Of a DNA stretch of 20,841 nt, positions 15,245-19,841 are shown in pieces. A program made the position numbers and the translations under genes. Source of the DNA: JANXSF01 sp031394025. GTDB lineage: Bacteria > Acidobacteriota > Terriglobia > Bryobacterales > Bryobacteraceae. The notes beneath the pieces were generated by a model. That model was not told where the DNA came from, searched no databases, and saw only the letters and a list, made by a program, of their open reading frames with translations. Location of the stretch: NCBI GenBank assembly GCA_031394025.1, contig JANMWO010000465.1:1-20841 (forward strand), written 5' to 3'. How positions within the stretch are numbered: position 1 is the first letter of the stretch; every line of letters begins with the position of its first letter.

Positions 15245-16449
15245 AATTCTCCAGAAGTATCGAAGGGCAATCCAGTATAGTTTTCGGCCAGCGTCGTGGC
15301 AGCAGCTTTAGAGTTTACTACCTGTTCCAGTTCAGCCAACTGACGACGATGGTCGAAACCGTCAGCACTCTCAAAGCGATGCAGTAGGGAGGTCATCCAC
15401 CAGGAAAAATGTTGTACACGCCACACGCGACGAAGGCAAATTTCTGAGTAGCGTTCCAACAGGTTGGTAGCGCCACTACGGTACCAAAGGATAATTGCAC
15501 TGGCGAGAATACGCACATCGGCAGCGGCAAGGTTAAGACCTTTGGCACCGGTGGGCGGCACGATGTGTGCAGCATCGCCGGCCAGGAATAATCGCCCATA
15601 TTGCATGGGTTCGCAAACAAAGCTGCGCATGGCTGTAACCCCTTTTTGAAGGATGGGGCCTTGATTCAGATGAAACCCTGCGGAAGTGTCCAACCGACGC
15701 TGCAACTCTTCCCAAATACGATTATCCGGCCAAGCTGTAATGTCTTCATCAGGCTTACATTGCAGGTAAGCACGAGTGATTGAGGGTGAACGCATGCTGA
15801 GTAGAGCGAAGCCACTGTGGTGGTTGGCATAAATCAATTCCTGCGAAGCGGGTGCGGCTTCAGCCAGGATGCCCAGCCAACCGAACGGATAGATCTTTTC
15901 AAACGTGGAGAGCTCCGCAGCGGGAATGGAAGGACGGCAAATTCCGTGGAACCCGTCACAGCCGCTGATGAAATCGCAATCAATTTGGTATGATTCGCCA
16001 GCATGTTGAAACGTGACATGGGGGGAGTTGGTCTTCAAATCGTGAATCTGAACCTGTGTCGCTTCAAACAGGATCTGGCCGCCAGCCTGCAGTCGAGCGG
16101 AAATCAGATCCTTTACGATTTCATGTTGAGGATATACACAGACAGATCGGCCACCGGTGAGTTCCTGCAAATCAATGCGATGGCTGCGTCCATTGAAACG
16201 TAGTTCAATGCCAGCATGCACCAATCCTTCGCGCTGCATCCGTTCGCCAACACCTGCCTGGTTCAGCAGATCCACTGTGCCTTGTTCAAGGACCCCGGCG
16301 CGAATGCGTTCTTCAAGGTGCTTGCGAGCTTTCGTTTCAATAATGATGGAGTCTATGCCTGCCAGGTGCAGCAGATGGGAAAGAATGAGTCCGGCAGGTC
16401 CAGCACCGACAATGGCCACTTGGGTCCGCAGGTGTTTGTGAACCGCCAT
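15241..16449 (-). CDS. pobA: 4-hydroxybenzoate 3-monooxygenase
   Basis: FAD- and NAD(P)H-dependent hydroxylase that converts 4-hydroxybenzoate to protocatechuate. The 402 residues show the FAD GxGxxG motif GAGPAG (15-20), RIRAGVLEQGT (48-58), the DG motif CDGFHG (164-169) and YPFGWLG (187-193). Tyr207 lies in ELIYANH, and the GD motif is FLAGDAAHIVPPTGAKGLN (288-306). This set is specific for PobA rather than general phenol hydroxylases. The gene starts 3 bases after the DUF3237 stop, with AGGA almost touching the ATG, and its stop overlaps the MetE-like start as ATGA. 4-Hydroxybenzoate would be the product of p-coumarate degradation, which ties it to fcs downstream. Confidence 0.93.
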   Translation of the reverse strand: MAVHKHLRTQVAIVGAGPAGLILSHLLHLAGIDSIIIETKARKHLEERIRAGVLEQGTVDLLNQAGVGERMQREGLVHAGIELRFNGRSHRIDLQELTGGRSVCVYPQHEIVKDLISARLQAGGQILFEATQVQIHDLKTNSPHVTFQHAGESYQIDCDFISGCDGFHGICRPSIPAAELSTFEKIYPFGWLGILAEAAPASQELIYANHHSGFALLSMRSPSITRAYLQCKPDEDITAWPDNRIWEELQRRLDTSAGFHLNQGPILQKGVTAMRSFVCEPMQYGRLFLAGDAAHIVPPTGAKGLNLAAADVRILASAIILWYRSGATNLLERYSEICLRRVWRVQHFSWWMTSLLHRFESADGFDHRRQLAELEQVVNSKAAATTLAENYTGLPFDTSGEL

Positions 16450-16452
16450 TTC

Positions 16453-16905
16453 CTAAAGGACCTGATAAAACGCCAGTTCGACGCGATTGGGGCGACGTAT
16501 GCCGTCACAAATAAAAATGTGACGAGTGAGCCAATTGTAATTCTTGTCACTTGTTTCAAAGCGGGGTGTGGCTCGGAAATAAATGAGTTTGGGATCTACT
16601 GGTTCGCCACGGCGTAAACGTTCCATGGCATCTGGTGGTCCATGACGAAGGCCTGAATGTTTGACATAAATCTTTGCGCCGTTTTCGCACTCAAGCACAT
16701 AGCGGGCGTGCAGTTCGGTGACCCCATCCTTACGCAGAATCTGATAGTCGGCGCCACCCTGCATCACATGACCCTTAATTCGCGGGCCGGTAACTTCGCC
16801 ACCTAGAATTGGGATCACGCGCCGGACGCCGGCACCTGTATCGCCAACATCAATGGGATCTCCTACAATCACCGAAAGGTCTGCGACATGGAGAAGTTTG
16901 ATCAT
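16453..16905 (-). CDS. DUF3237 family protein
   Basis: Function not established. The 150-residue protein has the typical DUF3237 landmarks: GGADYQILRKDGVTELHARY, an acidic-strand segment, IYVKHSGLRHGPPD, and RGEPVDPKLIYFRATPRFET followed by a Trp-rich end. No signal peptide or membrane segment is seen, so it is cytoplasmic. It sits between pcaF (25 bases upstream) and pobA (3 bases downstream) in the same orientation, so it very likely acts in, or protects, aromatic-acid metabolism. There is no clear Shine-Dalgarno site before the ATG. The short gap to pcaF contains a 16-base tandem duplication. Confidence 0.8.
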   Translation of the reverse strand: MIKLLHVADLSVIVGDPIDVGDTGAGVRRVIPILGGEVTGPRIKGHVMQGGADYQILRKDGVTELHARYVLECENGAKIYVKHSGLRHGPPDAMERLRRGEPVDPKLIYFRATPRFETSDKNYNWLTRHIFICDGIRRPNRVELAFYQVL

Positions 16906-16907
16906 AA

Positions 16908-16939
16908 CTTTTGTTCACACACGCTTTGGTTCACACACG
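16908..16939 (-). repeat. 16-base tandem duplication at the pcaF / DUF3237 junction
   Basis: On the minus strand CGTGTGTGAACCAAAG (16939-16924) is followed directly by CGTGTGTGAACAAAAG (16923-16908), 15 of 16 bases identical. The first copy contains the pcaF stop codon. Without the duplication the gene gap would be 9 instead of 25 bases. Confidence 0.8.
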
Positions 16940-18124
16940 TTCTACAATTATGGCGATTCCTTGACCTACGCCAATGCACATAGTGCACAACCCATAGCGA
17001 CCGCCGGTCCTCTGCAAATGATACACGGTAGTTGCAATCAGGCGCGCGCCACTGGCACCAAGCGGATGCCCAAAGGCGATGGCTCCACCGTTGGGATTCA
17101 CATGATCTGCATCATCGGGGAGCCCCAGTGCGCGCAGCACTCCCAAAGCTTGGGCGGCGAATGCTTCATTGAGTTCAATCACGTCCATCTGATTGAGTTT
17201 TAGCCCAGTGCGAGCGAGCAGTTTTTGGACGGCAGGGACTGGTCCCAACCCCATAACTCTAGGGGCCACCCCGGCAACGGCACATCCGATGACTCTTGCC
17301 AGCGGCGTCAACTGATGTTGGTTCGCGGCGGTTTCCGAAGCCAGAATCAGGGCAGCGGAACCGTCATTAATGCCCGAAGCGTTACCTGCTGTGACGGTGC
17401 CTTCCAATTTAACAACGGGCTTTAACTTGGCAAGCCCCGCCTGGGTTGTATCGGGTCGAGGATGTTCGTCCAGTTCCACAACAATATTTTTGGGAAGCGA
17501 TACAGGAATGATTTCGTTGAACAACAAGCCTGCTTTCATTGCCAGAGCGCAGCGTTGTTGGCTACGAAGAGCGAACGTATCTTGATCGGCGCGGGAAATT
17601 CCGCATTCGGCGGCAACAATTTCAGCGGTCTCCGCCATGGAATCCACACCGTAGAGTTCGCGCATACGGGGATTGACAAAGCGCCAGCCCAGGGTTGTGT
17701 CTTCAAGCTTTTGTGATCTGGCCCACGGTGCATCTGGTTTGGATAAAACCAGAGGAGCGCGCGACATGCTTTCAACGCCCCCTGCTATAGCCACTGCCGC
17801 TTCACCGGAGCGAATTGCGCGGGCGGCGATTGCAACGGCGTCCATACTGGATCCGCAAAGACGGTTCACCGTTGACCCGGGTACTTCCTGAGGAATTCCG
17901 GCTAGCAGCAGGGCCATGCGGGCGACGTTTCTATTGTCCTCGCCAGCCTGATTAGCGCAGCCAAAAATTACGTCATCCAATTGGGCAGGGTTTAGGGTCG
18001 GATTGCGAGCGAGAAGAGCGCGCAGAGGAATTGCGGCGAGATCATCGGGACGTATCCCCGCCAGAGAACCTCCGTAACGACCGAAGGGCGTACGAATCGC
18101 ATCGCAAATATAGGCGTAGTCCAT
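16931..18124 (-). CDS. pcaF: Beta-ketoadipyl-CoA thiolase (3-oxoadipyl-CoA thiolase)
   Basis: Last step of the beta-ketoadipate pathway: splits 3-oxoadipyl-CoA into succinyl-CoA and acetyl-CoA. The 397-residue protein starts with DAIRTPFGRYGGSLAGIRPD, and GCANQAGEDNRNVARMA follows; both are typical of PcaF rather than of general acetyl-CoA acetyltransferases. Catalytic residues are Cys90 (NRLCGSS), His353 (FGHPLGASG) and Cys383 (CTMCIGVGQG). It is the first gene of the leftward aromatic operon. Its ATG has no Shine-Dalgarno site and lies 3 bases inside an inverted repeat and 16 bases from the -10 element, suggesting a very short leader. PaaJ (phenylacetate pathway) has the same chemistry; the pobA neighbourhood favours PcaF. 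Confidence 0.93.
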   Translation of the reverse strand: MDYAYICDAIRTPFGRYGGSLAGIRPDDLAAIPLRALLARNPTLNPAQLDDVIFGCANQAGEDNRNVARMALLLAGIPQEVPGSTVNRLCGSSMDAVAIAARAIRSGEAAVAIAGGVESMSRAPLVLSKPDAPWARSQKLEDTTLGWRFVNPRMRELYGVDSMAETAEIVAAECGISRADQDTFALRSQQRCALAMKAGLLFNEIIPVSLPKNIVVELDEHPRPDTTQAGLAKLKPVVKLEGTVTAGNASGINDGSAALILASETAANQHQLTPLARVIGCAVAGVAPRVMGLGPVPAVQKLLARTGLKLNQMDVIELNEAFAAQALGVLRALGLPDDADHVNPNGGAIAFGHPLGASGARLIATTVYHLQRTGGRYGLCTMCIGVGQGIAIIVERV

Positions 18125-18127
18125 GCG

Positions 18128-18155
18128 CGTTTATCGCTCATTTGTACGATAAACG
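18128..18155. promoter_or_regulatory. Operator-like inverted repeat at the aromatic operon promoter
   Basis: Perfect 9-bp arms CGTTTATCG (18128-18136) and CGATAAACG (18147-18155) separated by 10 bases, centre-to-centre 19 bp, as expected for a dimeric regulator touching adjacent major grooves. The spacer holds the proposed -10 element of the pcaF promoter, so occupancy would block RNA polymerase. No regulator gene is present in the window, so the protein family cannot be named. Confidence 0.65.
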
Positions 18156-18170
18156 GCTGACTGTTGTCAA
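18141..18170 (-). promoter_or_regulatory. Promoter of the pcaF-pobA-fcs aromatic operon
   Basis: Minus-strand -35 TTGACA (plus 18165-18170, perfect) and -10 TACAAA (plus 18141-18146) with an 18-base spacer. The predicted start near 18134 leaves a leader of only about 10 bases before the pcaF ATG. The -10 box lies inside the inverted repeat at 18128-18155. Confidence 0.6.
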
Positions 18171-18197
18171 GCGAACAACGTGCTACCTTTAGAGACG

Positions 18198-19265
18198 ATG
18201 GAAGGCTCTGAATCCGCCGGTTTCGTGCTTGCTATAGATCACGACCGCCTTTTTAAGGAACTGCTCACGACGTTTTTCGTAGAATTCCTTGAGTTGTTCT
18301 TTCCGAAACTTGCGGAATCACTGAAACGTGATTCCATTGAGTTTCTTACACAGGAGCATTTTGTAAACGTATTAGAAGGCGACGAATACCATGCAGACAT
18401 AGTTGTAAAGGCGGTGTTTAAGGACAGTGACACCTTTTTTCTGATCCACGTTGAGCATCAAAGTACCGCGCCAGCAACTTTTCCACGACGCTTCTTTCGC
18501 TACTACTCGGCGATCTTTGAAAAGCATGGTTTGCCAGTGTATCCCATTGTGGTTTATTCGCACGACGCGCCGAAGAAGGCGCAACCCAATGTTTACAGGG
18601 TTGATTTTCCCGATGGCGAAGTGCTGCGATTCAAATATCGCGTGGTGCAACTGAACCGGCTTTCCTGGCGGAGGTTCGTTGACTCGCACAACCCAATGGG
18701 GAGTGCACTTATGGCTAAAATGAAGATAGCCGAGCGAGATCGACCAAGAGTCAAGGTTGAATGTTTGCGGTTGATGGTGACGCTTAAGCTGGATCGAGCG
18801 AGAATGCGCTTGATTGCCTCGTTTGTGGATTCGTATCTGAATCTGAATGAGGCGGAGGATCGCCTGTTCCAAAAATCACTGGCGAAGGCAGAGTTACTGC
18901 CAAAGCAGAGGGAGGAAGTCGTGGAAATTGTAACCAGTTGGGAACGGAAAGGTATGGAAATAGGCCGTGTTGAGGGTCGAACGGAGGGCCGTGTTGAGGG
19001 TCGAACGGAGGGCCGTGTTGAGGGTCGAACGGAGGGCCGTGTTGAGGGTCGATCAGAGGGCCGTATGGAAGGTCGAACGGAGGGCCGTACCGAAGGAGCG
19101 CTTGACGCGTGGCGCTTAGCCTTGCTGGATGTATTGGTTTCCCGATTCGGAACGCTAGAAAACTCTGTTTCCGACCGCGTCAGGAGTCTCGGCTCAATTG
19201 ACGATCTGCGCGCTCTTACCCATCGAGCGCTGAGCGCAAATTCGCTGCGTGAGCTCGATTTATAG
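18198..19265 (+). CDS. Rpn family PD-(D/E)XK nuclease with EGRx repeat (putative toxin, long form)
   Basis: Rpn / transposase_31-like protein, 355 residues. The N-terminal part (about 13-160) has DRLFKELL...FLELFFP and a PD-(D/E)XK-type core with Asp67 (HADIVV) and Glu86-x-Gln88 (VEHQ). A helical middle follows, then an acidic/basic four-residue repeat EGRx (about 256-300, 10 to 11 units), then a DUF4351-like C-terminal helix pair (LLDVLVSRFGTLE...SLRELDL). I chose the ATG at 18198; an in-frame GTG 18 bases upstream is possible. TGCTACCTT (18181-18189) sits 8 bases before the ATG as an extended -10 without a Shine-Dalgarno site. Rpn proteins of E. coli are reported as anti-phage toxin-antitoxin systems in which an internally translated C-terminal part blocks the nuclease. 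This gene has the needed internal start at 18921. It is divergent from the aromatic operon and functionally unrelated. Confidence 0.85.
   Translation: MEGSESAGFVLAIDHDRLFKELLTTFFVEFLELFFPKLAESLKRDSIEFLTQEHFVNVLEGDEYHADIVVKAVFKDSDTFFLIHVEHQSTAPATFPRRFFRYYSAIFEKHGLPVYPIVVYSHDAPKKAQPNVYRVDFPDGEVLRFKYRVVQLNRLSWRRFVDSHNPMGSALMAKMKIAERDRPRVKVECLRLMVTLKLDRARMRLIASFVDSYLNLNEAEDRLFQKSLAKAELLPKQREEVVEIVTSWERKGMEIGRVEGRTEGRVEGRTEGRVEGRTEGRVEGRSEGRMEGRTEGRTEGALDAWRLALLDVLVSRFGTLENSVSDRVRSLGSIDDLRALTHRALSANSLRELDL
18921..19265 (+). CDS. Putative internal antitoxin reading frame (RpnS-type) inside the rpn gene
   Basis: In-frame internal start GTG at 18921 (codon 242 of the long protein), preceded by GAGGGAGG at 18908-18915 with a 5-base spacer. 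This is a far better ribosome-binding site than the one for the full-length protein. The product would be 114 residues: VEIVTSWERKGMEIGR, the EGRx repeat and the C-terminal DUF4351-like part, without nuclease residues. In studied Rpn systems exactly such a small C-terminal product, with a helix containing four-residue repeats, neutralises the long form. Seen: the start signal and domain boundary. Inferred: actual translation and antitoxin activity. Confidence 0.55.
   Translation: MEIVTSWERKGMEIGRVEGRTEGRVEGRTEGRVEGRTEGRVEGRSEGRMEGRTEGRTEGALDAWRLALLDVLVSRFGTLENSVSDRVRSLGSIDDLRALTHRALSANSLRELDL
18963..19094 (+). repeat. Tandem 12/24-bp repeat encoding EGRx, 11 units
   Basis: Eleven 12-base units, mostly organised as 24-base double units: three identical doubles at 18963-19034, then two diverged doubles at 19035-19082, then a single unit. 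Each 12-base unit encodes Gly-Arg-x-Glu, x being Val, Thr, Ser or Met. The near-perfect identity of the first three doubles indicates recent slippage or unequal exchange. Confidence 0.95.
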
Positions 19266-19409
19266 AGCTTCTACGTGTAGTCTAAGCGCAACCAGGCAAA
19301 GACTTGGTCCTTTAGACACGCTGTGTCCATTGATTTGCTTCTTAAGTAGGCTTAGCACCAACTATCACTGGCGAAAGCAGAGTTACTGCCAAAGCAGCGG
19401 GAGGAAGTC
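19266..19409 (+). other. Spacer between the rpn gene and its C-terminal duplicate
   Basis: Contains the copy 1 non-coding flank (to about 19355), the duplication junction (19355-19364), and the part of copy 2 before its GTG. TTGATT (19330-19335) with TAGCAC (19353-19358) at a 17-base spacing is the duplicated but degenerate counterpart of the aminotransferase promoter. A TAG in the rpn frame a few bases before copy 2 blocks readthrough into it. No terminator is visible, so co-transcription with the rpn gene is plausible. Confidence 0.5.
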
Positions 19410-19730
19410 GTGGAAATTGTAACCAGTTGGGAACGGAAAGGTATGGAAATCGGCCGTGTTGAGGGTCGAACGGAGGGCCGTGTTGAGGGCCGTGTTGAGG
19501 GCCGATCAGAGGGCCGTATGGAAGGGCGAACGGAGGGTCGAACGGAGGGCCGTACCGAAGGAGCGCTGGACGCGTGGCGCTTAGCCTTGCTGGATGTATT
19601 GGTGTCCCGATTCGGAACGTTAGAAAACTCTGTTTCCGACCGTATCAGGAGTCTCGGCTCAATTGACGATCTGCGGGCTCTTACCCATCGGGCGCTGAGC
19701 GCAAATTCGCTACGTGAGCTCGATTTATAG
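19410..19730 (+). CDS. Stand-alone copy of the Rpn C-terminal domain (putative orphan antitoxin)
   Basis: A 106-residue product starting at GTG 19410, preceded by GGGAGG (19399-19404) with a 5-base spacer, the same signal as the internal start in the long gene. It consists of VEIVTSWERKGMEIGR, eight EGRx units (ten in the long gene) and the full C-terminal region ending SLRELDL. There is no nuclease domain. Compared with the long gene, all point differences outside the repeat are synonymous by frame (about ten, including two just upstream of the GTG) except one Val-to-Ile. This argues that it is translated and under purifying selection rather than debris. If RpnS-type products inhibit the nuclease, this is a second, unlinked-frame antitoxin with a shorter repeat helix. 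A recent gene-conversion event or a simple remnant are the alternatives. Confidence 0.6.
   Translation: MEIVTSWERKGMEIGRVEGRTEGRVEGRVEGRSEGRMEGRTEGRTEGRTEGALDAWRLALLDVLVSRFGTLENSVSDRIRSLGSIDDLRALTHRALSANSLRELDL
19452..19559 (+). repeat. Tandem 12-bp repeat encoding EGRx, 9 units
   Basis: Nine 12-base units in the duplicate. The order of variants differs from the long gene: Thr-Val pairs have been lost from the front, and an extra Thr unit has been gained near the end. The array has therefore changed by at least two events since the duplication. Confidence 0.95.
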
Positions 19731-19783
19731 AACCTGCTTCTACGTGAGTAAGCCAGGACTTGATCCTTTAGACACTCTGTCCA

Positions 19784-19812
19784 TTGATTTGCTTCTTAAC
19801 CCGGCTTACTAT
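19784..19812 (+). promoter_or_regulatory. Promoter of the aminotransferase gene
   Basis: -35 TTGATT (19784-19789) and -10 TACTAT (19807-19812) with a 17-base spacer, giving a leader of about 20 bases that contains AAGGAG. The -35 part lies within the duplicated segment and has a counterpart at 19330-19335. Confidence 0.6.
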
Positions 19813-19841
19813 AGAGTCAAGTCCGCTGCCAAGGAGCCCCA

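Larger units (their letters stand above)
18875..19355 (+). repeat. Direct repeat, copy 1 (3' end of rpn gene plus flank)
   Basis: This segment covers the rpn codons from TCACTGGCG (about residue 226) to the stop and about 90 bases beyond, ending with a shared GATTTGCTTCTTAA and GGCTTA. It recurs in direct orientation immediately downstream at 19364-19808. Outside the internal repeat the coding parts differ by 11 codon changes. The non-coding flanks differ by more substitutions and several small indels. Confidence 0.9.
19364..19808 (+). repeat. Direct repeat, copy 2 (duplicated rpn 3' end)
   Basis: Second copy of the segment at 18875-19355, beginning ATCACTGGCGAA and ending near GGCTTA (19803-19808). 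It lacks the nuclease part of the gene and has two fewer 12-base units. Its right end merges into the promoter of the aminotransferase gene. Confidence 0.9.

Noticed and set aside
18963..19559. CRISPR-like reading of the regular repeats
   Set aside because: Units are 12/24 bases with no spacers and encode an in-frame EGRx repeat; this is a coding minisatellite.
18875..19808. Insertion sequence explanation for the duplication, since Rpn proteins are sometimes named transposases
   Set aside because: No terminal inverted repeats or target-site duplications are visible; the pattern is a simple direct tandem duplication of a gene end.
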